Below, in pieces: positions 22,680-35,120 of a stretch of 64,000 bases of DNA. The stretch covers positions 4,075,001 through 4,139,000 of the forward strand of contig CATNEN010000038.1 in assembly GCA_950097015.1 (NCBI GenBank), given 5' to 3'. Position 1 is the first letter of the stretch. Every line of letters begins with the position of its first letter. A program made the position numbers and the translations under genes. A model generated the notes under the pieces. It saw only the letters and a list, made by a program, of their open reading frames with translations. It was not told where the DNA came from and did not search any database. The DNA comes from Macrostomum hystrix. Lineage: Eukaryota > Platyhelminthes > Macrostomidae.

Positions 22680-24662
22680 CTACGAGCTACGATGTGGAAG
22701 TACGGATGCTTGAACCCGGAGCACGTTTCCGTGACCAATTATATTTATAGGGCCAGACTGAAGCCTCTTGTATCCGTTGCCAGCATTTGCGACAGCTTTT
22801 CGACCCTTGTAGCGCGCGACTGCACGAGCACTACTGCTAGTACTAGGTGTTCCGCGATGAACGCCAGGGTAAGCGACCTCGTCACGACGCACTGGCGTCA
22901 GCTGCACCGCGGTGGAAGGATTTACATGGAGCAGCGATGTTCGGACGGCCGGCTTTGGTTGTTGCACAGACTGTCGAATTTTCACCGTCATTTGTCGCTG
23001 ATACTGCTGGCAATTTGGCTCCGTTACCTCTTCAGGTACATGCCACGCTTGCTGCTCTAACAGATGCTGGCGGATCTGCTCAGTCGGCTGCTGCTCAGGT
23101 TGATGCTGGCGGATCTGCTCAGTCGGCTGCAGCTCGGGCTGATGCTGGTGTATCTGCTGAGTCGGCTGCTGCTCAAGTTGATGCTGGTAGATCTGCTGAG
23201 TCGGCTGCTGCTCAGGTTGATGCTGGAGAATCTGCTCAGTCGGCTGCTGCTCGGGCTGATGCTGGTAGATCTGCTGAGTCGGCTGCTGCTCAAGTTGATG
23301 CTGGAGAATCTGCTCAGTCGGCTGCTGCTCCAACTGATGCTGGAGAATCTGCTCAGTCGGCTGCTGCTCCAACTGATGCTGGAGAATCTGCTCAGTCGGC
23401 TGCTGCTCCAACTGATGCTGGAGAATCTGCTCAGTCGGCTGCTGCTCCAACTGATGCTGGAGAATCTGCTCAGTCGGCTGCTGCTCCAACTGATGCTGGA
23501 GAATCTGCTCAGTCGGCTGCTGCTCCAACTGATGCTGGAGAATCTGCTCAGTCGGCTGCTGCTCCAACTGATGCTGGAGAATCTGCTCAGTCGGCTGCTG
23601 CTCCAACTGATGCTGGAGAATCTGCTCAGTCGGCTGCTGCTCCAACTGATGCTGGAGAATCTGCTCAGTCGGCTGCTGCTCCAACTGATGCTGGAGAATC
23701 TGCTCAGTCGGCTGCTGCTCAGGCTGATGCCGGTAATTCTGATTAAGTGGCTGCTGTGTGATTAGATTCTGTTCGAGGTCTGCAGCACTGCCGTTGAGCA
23801 GCGCTTTGTAAGCGAGGTTGCGCTTTTGCGGTGTAGGTGTGCTGACACGGCTGCTCGTTTGTTTTGATCTCTCGGACGCTTGTTCCTGAGCTTCTACATC
23901 GTCATACTCCTGTGTCGATGGTTGCTGCTGTTGCGGCGCATAAATTTCCTGCTCCTGGGTCGATGACTTCAGTAGACGGTTGGTGAGTCTAGCACGCGGT
24001 ACAGGTGCCTGCTGGACCTGATCTGCATGTGTGACAGTATAAAAAGTTTGGAAAAATTTTGAAGGACTGCCTAAATGCTTCAAATGAATTATATTTTCCT
24101 ACCTTGAGAAACAACTGCAGACACTGTTCCCGCCTCCGATGTCTGCAGAAGTCGCGCTGGAAGTGCACTTTGTTGATCTTCCGGCTCAGGTGAGGCTAAA
24201 TGTTCCTGTGGAGTCTCTTCAGTTAAGATGAATTCATATTCATAGATTTCACTGCCGATTCGCTTTGTGCTCTGGGTGTTTTTAGACTGATTCCCCAGTC
24301 TTAGGCTAGTTTCAAGGTTCAAAAATTCAACTCCGGTGTTCAACATGCGCTGGTACAATTCGGCGTTGTCTGAAGTTCCAGGTTCCGGGACTTGCGGTCC
24401 TGTAAAACAGGCGGTGCATTTTATAAAGGCTTGTAAAAAATTACTTATTAATGAATTAGCAACTCGACTTTTCCCATAAATTACAGCTCCGTTATGACCC
24501 CATCAATAAAAGTGATTGATTTGCACCTGGGACAGCTCTATCGGCAATCATGTATGTCCCTGAATCCAAGCTGGGGTGATTGGTGACGGTCCGATGGTTC
24601 GACTTTCGCTTTCCGAGCGACCGCAGCCGGTGGGTGAACTTAATTATCATAGACCGCGGCAT
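22680..24662 (-). CDS. Gln-rich repeat protein, uncharacterised
   Basis: Three exons, complement(24527..24662, 24103..24399, 22680..24022), both introns phase 1, 591 aa. No known domain is recognised. Residues 1-45 are basic. Residues 46-144 are acidic and polar. The last exon begins Gln-rich and then carries about 17 copies of a 13-residue repeat (EQQPTEQILQHQL type), followed by a basic, low-complexity tail (RAVARYKGRKAVANAG). No signal peptide or membrane segment is obvious, and coiled-coil or disordered behaviour is likely. Exon 1 is shorter than 60 codons; it was chosen because its donor (CCAG|GTGCAA) fits phase 1 and a TATA box lies about 80 nt upstream. Exons 2 and 3 are firmer than exon 1. 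Confidence 0.65.
23058..23738 (-). repeat. 39-bp coding minisatellite, about 17 copies, in the Gln-rich gene
   Basis: The unit contains GCTGGAGAATCTGCTCAGTC and CCAACTGAT on the plus strand. The central ten or so copies are identical at nucleotide level, while copies at the edges (GTAGATCTGCTGAG, CTCGGGCTGATG) differ. Both strands stay open; only the minus frame is flanked by coding-like exons. Confidence 0.95.
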
Positions 24663-24742
24663 GTCTGCAGTCTGATGTCAGCAGCAGGTGAGCTGCATCT
24701 AATTATTGAGAAATGAGCGAGTTCTCAGTCATCTCTGAGAGT

Positions 24743-24752
24743 GTATTTATAC
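24743..24752 (-). promoter_or_regulatory. TATA box for Gln-rich gene
   Basis: The minus strand reads GTATAAATAC about 80 nt upstream of the ATG at 24662, which is consistent with a core promoter. Confidence 0.45.
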
Positions 24753-27130
24753 TCCACCTCTTAGTGCCTTCTGTCTCGGTAATGGATGCGTTTCATTTCT
24801 ATAAATAGATCGCCCCGACGAAGCATTGTCGCAGTGCTATTATGCTGAATTGTGTCACAAGCTAGAGTGCATGCAGGTTTCGCATTAACATACGAGTGTT
24901 TCGAATGTACAAACTAAAAAACAAAAGTGGCTGAACTGCGTAAATTCCCCGAGGTTTTGCTGATTAACAAGGTAGTTTCAAGCACTGATTTCTAAAGAAG
25001 TTTCGGAATACTCAAAACTGAACTGGTTGGTGCCAGGTTCTAATAAGTGCTCAGATTTTTTGTGTGCGCATGAGTATAGCTCAATTAGGACTATATTTGG
25101 GTGACAACATTCCTCCTGTCCATTACGCACTTCAAGGTTTTTGTGTATGACTGTTGAACTGTTGTTCCTGAAGGTAGGGTCCATGGAGGGGATGGTTTGG
25201 GTCGGTTTTCGTGTCAGTGGTATGTGATCGATAGGAGCTACGTAGGTACCGCCTAGGTGGGTAGATGTGGGTAAGCTTGATGTGTGTAAGGGTTGGTGGG
25301 TAAATATCGGGTACTGGCATTAGAGGGGGTGAGTCGGTGACGGAATGTGGTCGTGGAATCTGAGTCTGCAGAGGGTCTTGGGGTCGGCGGTGTCGATTTC
25401 AGAATGGGCAAAGATTGTAGTTTTCGATGTGTAAATGGTGGGGTTGACCGACCCCGACACCACCCCACTACAGAACCTAACAACTTTGACACCCACCCCA
25501 CCCAGCCAGCCAATCAGCATTTTCCTACTACAGAAAATTTAGATAGGTGACATGTTACACGGCACAGCAGTTTTCTCCCACAATGTCAAAGTTAAAGTCT
25601 GACTGCAGAAACTGCAGCGGTGTGTGACAGCTTAATGGAATTGTGCGAACGTGGTGTTTAACTTTTGGACCAGCTGTTTATTATGATGCCATGATTTATG
25701 GTTCCATGAGTAATCAGGTAAGTTTGGCTAGTCAGTTCAGGCGAACCAATTGCAAAAAGGAATTTCAAGTATTCAATTCAAGATATTTACAGACAGTTTT
25801 ACTAAAGTCTGTCGATGTGAGCAGAGCTCAAATTCAGTGAGGCTTTGGTTACAACATAGCCTAGCTTTGTATTTGACTGGACAATAATTTTTCTATCTAA
25901 AATGTTTCCACACACAAGCTGGGAGTAAGCCGGTACAATGTAATAAATTTTGGTGCTGAGATCAGTCCGTACGACATGTGAGATGGCAAAGCAGCAAAGC
26001 CATTAAAAGGAGACGTTCAGTCTCAGTTAAAAGCCATAATAAAACAAAAAGACCAGATTTTTCTTAAAAAACGAAAGCTAAATACTACTACTGACAGTAG
26101 TGCGCACAAACTTGGTAAAACAGTGACTAGCTAAAAAGAAAATTGTCAGAATATAAAACTGAGTTGTAAAAATAAACAGCTGCAAAAGCAAACACTGCAA
26201 TTATTTCCACGTGATGTTAAACTTAGAATTTGCCTGTGTATTAAGAAGTCATTGATCATATGACGTAGTTAAACGATCGAGAGACGACATGAAAAATTTC
26301 CAACACCAGATAGGTGACACAACGCTTATAAATACAGAAAAAATATCAGACAAACGTGCAGGTGCACTGCTCGCTAAAAGTACTTAGCAGATGTATGAGA
26401 TGATACTAGATAGTTTCGCTAATTATAGATCGAATCATAGCATTAAAAATTTACTCCGTGTTGCTAGCGTGAAAATAAAACCAATCAGAGACACTTTCAT
26501 GTCTTTGAGTTCTTGATGGCGCTGTGTTTCAGATCGGACGCCCCGTCGGTGACGTTAAGCGGTCTGTAAAGTGAAGCGGCGCGGGTCGCTTGTTGACAGT
26601 TGTTTCTGTGTAGGTTCTAAACTCCTATTTCTGCTTGTCCCCAGTCCGAACAGTAGGAGTCCCGTGGCTCTTGCACGCTCTGTTAGGAGTACACACTGCG
26701 ACACTGATACTATTAACATTTTTTAGATCCTGGCTGTGCAAGGCCAAAAAGTCACCCGACTGTCACATGCTTGTTTAGATGAGTCATCAAATCAAATGAA
26801 CTATTGTTAGCCCTCCGGTGTGTGAGAGATACAATTCAGACTACTGACAACAGTAGAAAAGCAAAGACTTGGCTGCAAAACTCTCACATAACACTAAAAA
26901 TATCGCCATAAAATGGCTAGCTTAAAAGAGACTTCTGTGCACACTAAGAGTGGTGGGAGAGGACGGCGTGTGGCTATGGCTGACTGACGAAGGCAAACAA
27001 GCCAGAAACCGGTCTCGGTCTGCCAGCGCGAGGTTCGTTCCCCACTTTTAGTGTGTTACACGTTGACCCAGTAACCCCTTCTGTTAACAAACTACCATTA
27101 ATCTCTCAGCAACATTCTCTATTTCATAAT
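24753..27130. other. Intergenic, no supported gene
   Basis: 24.96-25.55 kb contains G-rich/T-rich strand asymmetry and low-complexity ORFs on both strands (GGTGGGTAGATGTGGG-type). 25.6-27.1 kb is AT-rich. No domain is recognised. A second TATA-like CTATAAATAG lies at about 24799 on the plus strand without an obvious gene. Confidence 0.5.
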
Positions 27131-27766
27131 TTACGTTGCGTCACCGTGTGCGCGTTTTGTCAATAGCCCAAGACACAATACCTGAAAATACTCCTTGCTG
27201 AGGTTGGGATCCGGTTTCATGGATTTGGCGCCCGGCTTCCAGTTGGCCGGGCAGACCTCGCCGTGCTTGTCGGTGAACTGGAAGGCCTGCACGAGGCGCA
27301 GGGTCTCGTCGACCGAGCGTCCAACCGGCAGGTCATTGACAGTGATCTGGCGCAGCACGCCAGAGTCGCTGATGATGAACAGGCCGCGGAAGGCCACGCC
27401 TTCATCCTCCTTCAGCACTCCGTAGGCCCGACTAATCGACTGGGACCGATCGGCCAGCAGCGGGAAGTTCAGCTGGCCGATGCCGCCCTCCTTGCGGCCA
27501 GTGTTGGACCAGGCCAGGTGCACAAAGTGACTGTCGGTGCTGCAGGCCAGCAGCTGACAGTTAATGGCCTCAAACTCAGCGGCCCGATCCGAGAAGGCGA
27601 TAATCTCGGTCGGGCAGACAAAAGTGAAATCGGCCGGATAGAAGAACAGCACAACGTATTTGCCGGCATAGTCGGCTAGTGTCACATCGGCAAAGGTCTG
27701 GTTGGGCAGTATGGCCTTGCAGGCGAAGCTGGGGGCCGGCTGGCCTGGCTGCAGCGGCTGCGACAT
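27131..27766 (-). CDS. Typical 2-Cys peroxiredoxin (PRDX1/2-like)
   Basis: A thioredoxin-fold peroxidase that reduces hydrogen peroxide and organic peroxides, using thioredoxin for recycling; likely cytosolic, as no targeting peptide is seen. The peroxidatic cysteine is Cys51 in DFTFVCPTE and the resolving cysteine is Cys172 in GEVCPANW. The GGIG loop and the C-terminal SKEYF element (the YF motif) mark the hyperoxidation-sensitive eukaryotic type. The frame reads through to a TAA at 27131, but a good donor (TTTCAG|GTATTG, GT at 27181-27180) follows SKEYFQ. The last 16 residues of the read-through are therefore probably intron, and a short terminal exon remains unfound. Nearly all of the protein is in one exon. 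An acceptor-like CCACAG lies 9 nt before the ATG. Confidence 0.93.
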   Translation of the reverse strand: MSQPLQPGQPAPSFACKAILPNQTFADVTLADYAGKYVVLFFYPADFTFVCPTEIIAFSDRAAEFEAINCQLLACSTDSHFVHLAWSNTGRKEGGIGQLNFPLLADRSQSISRAYGVLKEDEGVAFRGLFIISDSGVLRQITVNDLPVGRSVDETLRLVQAFQFTDKHGEVCPANWKPGAKSMKPDPNLSKEYFQVLCLGLLTKRAHGDAT

Positions 27767-27774
27767 GACGGCTG

Positions 27775-30390
27775 GCTGTGGAACGAGAGCGAAGCGTGGA
27801 CTCCGTCACCGGGAGGCTAGTTATTGAGCATTTACTATGTATTTGTCCCACAGACCCAGCAGCTCAAGCTCATTCAGTTGATTTTCGAATGGAAATTACA
27901 TACTGGCGATCCCTAGTAGCACAAGGACTAGTCTTCATTCTAGTCTTCATTCAACCTTATTCTAGTCTTATAAGCTATTAGAACAGGACACAGGCTCATT
28001 ATTTAGATGTAAAACCCTGGCTAAAACACCCTGCACAGCTAGAGGTAGGGGGACCCAGGAGCGAAAATTTTGACCTGATGCAAAATACGACGTATAAGCA
28101 ATGGATAATGTACGAAACAAAAGCTAAACTACTAGTAGGAATTTAAAGCAGTTTTTCGACAGTTTCAGGAAATAGAAAGGGTCTTTTAGTCACAGCCAAG
28201 CAAGCACTATTCCTTCACATGACTTTCAATACGTTTTTAGTCACTCACTATTTTAGTCTGGCTCCTGCGCAAGGACTCTGTCGGTTGTTGTTCTACAACA
28301 AGCAAGCGGCGCTCAAGGAAGCACTTGCATATCTGCTCGCGTGGCTTCGCTGAGGTGTCTAGGGTTGCCGACACGGGTGGAGATAATGAAGGAGAAGGAG
28401 ATGCGGGACCGGACCAACAGAGGCAAGGGAGACAGCAAAGGTTAGCAGAGTGGGCCATAGATAGAATATTTAGAAGATAGCACAATGCTCAGTATGAATT
28501 GTAAATACTAGAGTAGGCTTGTATCAGCCCCATGACTTTCAGTAAAGTTTAATCTGAACTAAATTTAATTTATGTGAAATAACATAAATAATTATTTTCA
28601 AGCAATCACAGCTAATAATCACTGATTGCGTTTATAGGAAGGCATTTCTAGAAATGCAGAATGTGTTTCAGCCCAAAGCACTCGTTGCGTGACTCACATG
28701 TGGCTCAAAGCAGAAACGAAGCTTAATTAAATCAGAAAAATGAAAGAGACATTTTCCGGAAAGTGTGAGAAGCCTGTCTTTCATGCATACGGAGTAGGAG
28801 AGCAGAACTGCCAGATGCCCGGTGGATCACAGACCGCTGTTGTGAAATTTTCTACGGATCAGTCTAGAAAACTGCATGGAGAAAATTCTTAAAATTTAAC
28901 TCGCCCCTACGCCAGGTAAATTACGGATTGCTCCAGTCCAATGGAATATCGAGCGATGAGGAGCAAAAAGGACAGGCAAGCCAGAAGACCTAGAACTGCT
29001 CATTGCTGGTATGTACATTTTGGGCGGGGCAAGGCATTGACAGTTCACCGCAGTAAAAAATGACAGCATTAAGAACATTGAACTCTTCATTCGAATAGAA
29101 ATCTTCCCATTGTACAGTGTAGGAGAAGCAAACTTGCTAATGATGTTGGCTATTCATGAATTTGTTGAAAGGACATGGTTGTCTAAAGCCATGTACAAAT
29201 AGCTATGTTGAAAAACTAACTAGCGATGGGAAAGGCATTGTAACAGATTTTCGCCTGCAAACTCGCTAATGACTAGGTTATTATATTCTATGCTTTTCTT
29301 TTGAACATGTCACAACCTTTCTAGCTAATGTGTCCCCATGTAATGATAAACAGCAGATACATGGCATGCAAATCTCGACATTGTAAGCACAATCTGTCTT
29401 TTTCGTTAATCAGCCAAAGAAAAACGTTAAAGCTTGTCGTAAGGATAGTTTTTTATGCGTGTGATAGTTTGTTCTTTGCTTTACTAACAATTTTCAACAT
29501 TTCATCTCTACTCAGTGTCTAACCAAAGCATATGCCTGAATCCGTTCCTAGAGCTAATTGATTCAGTGGGGCGCAGAGCAGATGACAGCAAACCCGACTG
29601 TCGCAGACACGGTTCAATTTCTTTTTGGGAAGTAATCAATTCCCAGAACCACAGCGCTGATGAAGTCTTGTTGAAAAAAATCACAATGCGTGACAGAGTA
29701 GGCAAAATGTCTCTTCGACGCTTGCTTCATACTTTAGTTGACTGAGTTCCGTTCGGGAGAAAAAAGGCTGCTTCAGGAACTGTCATCAGCAGACACAGCC
29801 GAATGGTACTGGCTTAGGTTTGGTCAGTTCTACATTGCCCAGTCCAATTAAGAAGAGACTGCATGATGGCAACGAGAGGAAAAAACAGTAAATCAGCCAG
29901 CACTGAGCAAAGGCAATTTTTACTAATAATTTATGCCAAGGACTGGGAAAGCACTGCGCCTGCTGATAATGATTGGATACGTTTAATGTTTAAACAACAG
30001 AACGAATTCTAGCGTGCCTAAAGTAATGCTTTTATGAATGATTTGTGAGCATAAACGTAAAGTAAGAAAATAGAATATAGTGCTTTTGAGTTAATAAATG
30101 AGACGATCGGTGATGTAACTTGCTTTTGGGATTGCACTCATGTTACTACAAGGGGAGTTAGTCAAGGACCGCAAAGATTATTATTGCAAAGTTTAATTAT
30201 TTTAAATGCTAATGTTTACAAACTAACGGCTTAAAAGTCTGCATTTTTCAAAGGAACAGGAGGGCTCAGTTCCCGATAAACGCAACTAGAGAAGCTGATA
30301 TCTAGTCAATACGCGAAGCATTATAATAAGAACTTTCAATACTGATTTCAATCGACCTACAACTATGTTTAGTCATAGATTAGTACTATA
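27775..30390. other. Intergenic, no confident gene
   Basis: AT-rich with scattered short ORFs. One possible orphan exon on the minus strand is listed separately at 28249-28358. No tandem repeat was noticed. Confidence 0.5.
28249..28358 (-). CDS. Possible orphan exon
   Basis: Flanked by an acceptor-like CCCTAG and a consensus donor GTGAGT (AAAATA|GTGAGT). One frame is open, 36 codons with phase 2-nt entry, reading TSAKPREQICKCFLERR and on. There is no recognised domain and no proven partner exons. It could belong with the ORF at 30.4-30.7 kb upstream on the same strand. Confidence 0.2.
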
Positions 30391-30391
30391 A

Positions 30392-30754
30392 TTAATGTTC
30401 CAGCACATCGGATCCAACAATAACCTGAGAGAGCGCCGGATACAGTGACGAATGAAGCAACGGAGCGGACGGAGAGCTCAAGCAGTCTTCAAAGCAGCTA
30501 CTGCAGCTGCCATCACGACGGGCGGTCAGAGCTAACGCCGAAGAGGACGATGACAATGGCAGAGCTACTGGAAGCGATGATGGCGTTGGTGAAGGAAGCG
30601 GGCGTCGATTTGGCGGCGGACTGGTTGCGGCCGGAGAGAAGCTCACGTGACGTAGATTGTGCCGCTGATGCTGATCGTGATCATGCTGCTGATGAAACTT
30701 GGGCTGGTCGGCCCTGTCCGTGGAACTAGCAGAAAGCAGCGAAGATGCGTACAT
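30392..30754 (-). CDS. Uncharacterised His/Ser/Pro-rich ORF, possible first exon
   Basis: A 120-codon open frame with coding-like GC content in AT-rich surroundings. It starts MYASSLLSASS, has a His-rich segment (HQQHDHDQHQRH), then Pro/Ser-rich and Ser/Cys stretches. It may be spliced: CTCTCAG|GTTATT at 30425 is a donor candidate, and TTTCTGCTAG near 30727 is an acceptor candidate. No domain is recognised, and it could be spurious. Confidence 0.3.
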   Translation of the reverse strand: MYASSLLSASSTDRADQPKFHQQHDHDQHQRHNLRHVSFSPAATSPPPNRRPLPSPTPSSLPVALPLSSSSSALALTARRDGSCSSCFEDCLSSPSAPLLHSSLYPALSQVIVGSDVLEH

Positions 30755-31454
30755 ATTGTGGATTAAGGAAACTAGAGTAATTTAAACTAAACTAAAGCAG
30801 GAGAGTGGTAACGGCAGCCGACATATTTATCCGCCCGTTTTACAACACTCTCGCCAGCGGGTAAGCCGCATGAGGAACATATGCAGGAGTGGCCACTGCC
30901 GGACAGACAGACGCGGACTATGCAAAGCCACGTGACTGTACTAGCAGTGACTGGACGCGATCCTACGAGCAAGAAATAAAGTGACCAGCTGCCTGCACAG
31001 TGTGTACACTGTGTATTCCCACAACACTCGCGCAGTTCTCAATCTCCACTCAGCTCGGCGAAGAATTTCTCATCCGCCAATAAGAAGGCGCGAAGCTGAT
31101 AACGCCTACACGCGCAAGGAGAACTGATCGATTATTAATCCTGCATGTCAGTTCAAAAACTAGCTATTGGCATAAGTAAATGGCGAATCCAGCGGACTTA
31201 ATGGAAGCTGCGCTTGAACCAGCTAATTCTAAAATCTTTTTTAAACACGCGGCTCTGGCCTAGTATTAGGAGCACTGATAGTAGCGTTTGGCCCACAAAA
31301 AAAGTAAAAAACAAGCAACCTATATATAATGCGTTATAAAAAATCCGGTTTTCATGTTTATATAGATGAAACATTTTTAAATACAAGAGTGGAGATGCAG
31401 CATTTGTGGTTGTTTGGTCTTATGATTACTATGCATTCACACCCAGAGAACCGC

Positions 31455-31904
31455 TCACTCCTCACTGTCGCTGTATTTAATCAAATCAGCTAGGCTAACA
31501 TCGCTACGAGTCAGCAGTATGTCCAGCGCACGCCGACGATCGGCAGTTTCGCGAAGTGCAGCCAACTGCTGGCTAAGCCGCCTTCTCGCCCGACTAGCCG
31601 CCAGTTCCAGCTCTGAGGCACGATGCTCGCAGGCGTCGGCGGCTGACTGTCTGGGGAGGTAAACGAATGATCCGCCAATGCTTAGCCAGAACCGGCCGTC
31701 ATTTGCATCATAGTCAACATCAAAATAATCATCTTTGACAGGTGGCGGAGGCCGTCGTAGTCGCCTCGCTGAGTTGTGCATTGGCGCCAGGCTTTGCTCT
31801 AAGGTTTCAATTTCATGGCGCAGTTGGCAGCAGGAGTCAAGCAACTGGGCAACTGACGAGAGAACCTCAAGGGAGATGTCAGCTGATTGGGATTTAGAGG
31901 AAGC
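31455..31904 (-). CDS. Small prefoldin-like coiled-coil protein, terminal exon
   Basis: An open stretch from a good acceptor (ACTCCAG|GCT at 31904) to a TGA gives 149 codons. It has helix one (LEVLSSVAQLLDSCCQLRHEIETLEQSL), a linker with RRPPPP, a beta-hairpin-like FWLSIGGSFVYLP, then helix two (ADACEHRASELELAASRARRRLSQQLAALRE) and an acidic end DSEE. Helix-hairpin-helix with a GxxFVxLP turn is the plan of beta-type prefoldin subunits and relatives such as PDRG1; which relative, if any, is not settled. The 5' part is missing. A possible 39-nt upstream exon lies at 33218-33256 (NHIEQLGEYARLE), and its phases fit. Confidence 0.5.
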   Translation of the reverse strand, partial: ASSKSQSADISLEVLSSVAQLLDSCCQLRHEIETLEQSLAPMHNSARRLRRPPPPVKDDYFDVDYDANDGRFWLSIGGSFVYLPRQSAADACEHRASELELAASRARRRLSQQLAALRETADRRRALDILLTRSDVSLADLIKYSDSEE

Positions 31905-34900
31905 CTGGAGTATAGAAAATATAGGTGCTTTAATAACAAGGCTGCTATTATGTTATGTTAACTCATCACAAAACTACTGTGATCCATAGATAAACAAAAA
32001 TGCTAGCTAAAAGACCATAAACACAAGATAATTATTGTTGAAAATCAATTTTCTATGTAGGCCTAAGAGATCTAGGCCTATAGGAAATAAAATCATTCTT
32101 TCCAAGAAAATATTTTTAAACATCAATAACAATTGGACCTTTTCCATTTGCCATGCATTCTCATTTTTGCTTTTTTGAGGATCCTAAATTTAGAAATTTA
32201 GGAATGTGCTGGGCAGGTCTAAAATAATTCAAGTAGCCTAAAGCCATCCTTGAAAAATCCTTATTAGGTATCCCATACAAGTTTCAAAATTTTAAGTTGT
32301 CAGAACTCTTAAATGAGATATTGAAATGACACACAGACAAACACCACATGAAAATGAGTATAGGTTTATATAGAAATTACATAGGCCCTAATCAATTATT
32401 AGGCATAAACAATTTACTGATTCCTTAGAAACTAATTCAAGTGAAATATAGTTAAATATTAGCTGGTCTAGAATAGCTTTGCCAGAAAGTATTAGATCAG
32501 TAAAAATTAAAATGTAGCTAATTTAGCAACTTTAAGGAACCCTATGGCTATGAAAATTTTGGTAGTTAACAGTAGGCTTAGAATTAAATAATAATAAGTA
32601 GCTACATTATTAATTTGAATAACCCATATAAATTTTATTTCAATGTTAAAATTAAAAAAATTACTAAATTAGTTATGATATTCAGCTAATACTATTATAT
32701 ATATAGTGTTTTAATAGCCATTGCTTTGAGCAAAAGGGCCTAGCCTATAGCTTTTTACAATTAAATTCTGCAAAAAGTAGAGCCAAAAAACTATGTACAA
32801 GCTAGTTCCTAGAACAATGCCTAACTCAATTAGCTAGAACAAAAATATTGGTCAGCTGGAATCAAGTTATTATTTTTTGTTAATTAGGCTAGCTAGCTAG
32901 GCCTAGGCTAATCTTTATAGGCCCCTAGTCATAGCTGTGCTGCCCTGCCCAGCACAGTACAATTAATGTACATTTCCAGTTATTACAACAGCCTAGTAAA
33001 TACAATTTCAATGGCTAGACTTTAACTCAATAGCAATAGCTAGTCAACTCAATATCTTAGTTATTGGCAGAGCTATATATTAGGCTTGTAGGAATAGGCA
33101 TAGGCCTAGGCATATTGGCAATATAAACATATAGGCAGGCCTACTTTTAGGCAAATAGGTAGGCCCTATATCTAGCCAGATAACGATAAGCACAGAAACA
33201 TAGGCTCTGCCTTTAACTTCTAATCTAGCATACTCGCCTAGCTGTTCAATGTGATTCTGCAAATAAAATTAAGATCCCTGCTAGTGCTAGCTATTAGGTA
33301 TTGGACCTTTGTATGAGTTTAAAAATGGATCGTCTAATTTAGAAAATCCGTCGATTACTGAAAATAGAAGCAAGACGACTAATTAACACCTATCATCGCC
33401 GCCTAAAGAACTCGGGACGGTTCTTTACCACAATTGCACCGCATGAGCTAGTAGCAGTGTGTCTACTAAGTGTCAATTGCGGGCAGTAATAATTTAAGCA
33501 CCATAATAAACGGCTTTCTGCGCCCGGTTATCAATTTTTTAACACGCTATAAGCAGAAAAACAAATAGACATTGTGAAATAGTCTAGCGTAAATAAATAC
33601 AAAAGAGAATTTACTATTTTTATTAAAAAAACAATCATTTAAAGTTAAATTTATCGAAGTAATAATTTATCAGTTTCCATAAACATATAGTATCGAATTC
33701 GAATATTGTGGGTGCTTTCAAAAAAATAATCACAGGTGTTTGTGAAACCATTATAGTGGCATTAATTATAAAGGATTAAAAAATGCGAAGATATATAGAT
33801 GTATAACGTAGAAAGCTGTAAAGTTTAATTTGATTTATATTTTACCCTATCAAGAAAGTGTAAGCTAGATAGGTATTGCCGAAACAATGTAAATTTATCG
33901 CTCCGAAGTTGGTTCCTTGTTCCTTTGAGTTTATGTTTTGCACAACATTTTGCCTTCTCTAAAAATGAATCAACTTTAAAGCACTTCTAAATACTTAATA
34001 TAAAGCAATATTATTTGAGTTACCGAATTTCTGTACGTCCATAATCACTAGATAAACGTTTTTTGTATTTAGGAATTTCTATCGAGTTGTTATTTAGTAT
34101 TGTGGCCAAATTTTATGGTCAATAAGCATTATGCTATAGCACCTTCATTATTCTTATTGTTCATTTAAAATGCTTCGAGATGATGAAAGCATTGCTTTTA
34201 GTCGTTTTATCACTATATTATACCGCCTAAGATTGTCGCTGTTGGAAGTAATAAACACAGTTTAATTAGATAATAATATTGTGTAATCGCGAATTAGTCT
34301 ATTTCCTTGAAACAAATATTTACCTGATTCACCGCCCCCTACAGTTAGGCCACTACCTATCTCAGTCTAACTGGTTTAGAATTTTGGTACATTTTTAGCT
34401 TTTGCGTCGTCTCTCTCCCATGGCAATGCCCATGCAAACTTATCAAATGGTTGTCGGGGACCTGTTTTTTGTTAGGCTCCAAACCTTTAGAGGTACTATA
34501 ATTATTTAAGTGGTTGGATCAGCTTTCTACTGAAAGGCAGACACGGCAGCAGTCTCACATGGCTCAGAATATAATATCCGAATTTAGTTAAAATGAACTG
34601 ACATTAACCATATCCTACTCGTAAATAATTTTTTGGTAAAAACCAACTCTAGAAGTTTCTTACCATTCGTCTTGTGTCCTATTTTTTATTAGTCCTTTCT
34701 AGTATTAAAGCACAGAAAAGTTCATAGGGGTCTCAACTCGCTTATCAAGCTAGCTCAGTTATCAGACGAGTTCAATACCTGGATGAGAGCCGTCTATTTA
34801 GCAACTTAAAAACTGCCGAGCATGCACCTAAAATACGCTCGTATGCTACTTTAGTCGCTGGAAAAGAACATTCTTATCTTCTACACAGCTGTCCAGCACA

Positions 34901-35120
34901 GGCGGGCACAGGTAACTCTGGGACATAGGGACGGTGTGAATCACCAGAATTTCGGATTAAATATGGCACTGGTCTTGTAGTTCTGATCAAGCCTGGGTTG
35001 AGGCTAGTTTAATTTTGTGTACATGCAAGCTGATTAGCCAATAGAAGCAATATAAGAGAATTGGCAAGCAGAAACATAGAGGAAAAACAAATAATTAGAG
35101 GAGAGCTAACTACATCTACT
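31905..35120. other. AT-rich non-coding DNA, CTAG/AGGCCT-rich in part
   Basis: Probably 5' introns and flank of the prefoldin-like gene, then intergenic. 32.0-33.26 kb is unusually rich in TAGGCCTA-like and CTAGCTAG words (32062, 32077, 32899, 33102, 33139). 33.3-35.1 kb is plain AT-rich. No ORF with splice support was found, apart from the 39-nt candidate exon at 33218-33256. Confidence 0.5.

Noticed and set aside
22847-23765. Plus-strand Ala/Ser or Leu-rich repeat ORFs over the 39-bp array
   Set aside because: The unit is open on both strands. Only the minus frame continues into flanking exons with matching splice phases.
25253-25550. ORFs on both strands in the G/T-asymmetric segment
   Set aside because: Low-complexity composition, no splice support and no domain.
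30430-30730. Plus-strand ORF opposite the His/Ser-rich ORF
   Set aside because: No splice or domain support; it appears to be the shadow of the minus-strand frame, itself only weakly supported.
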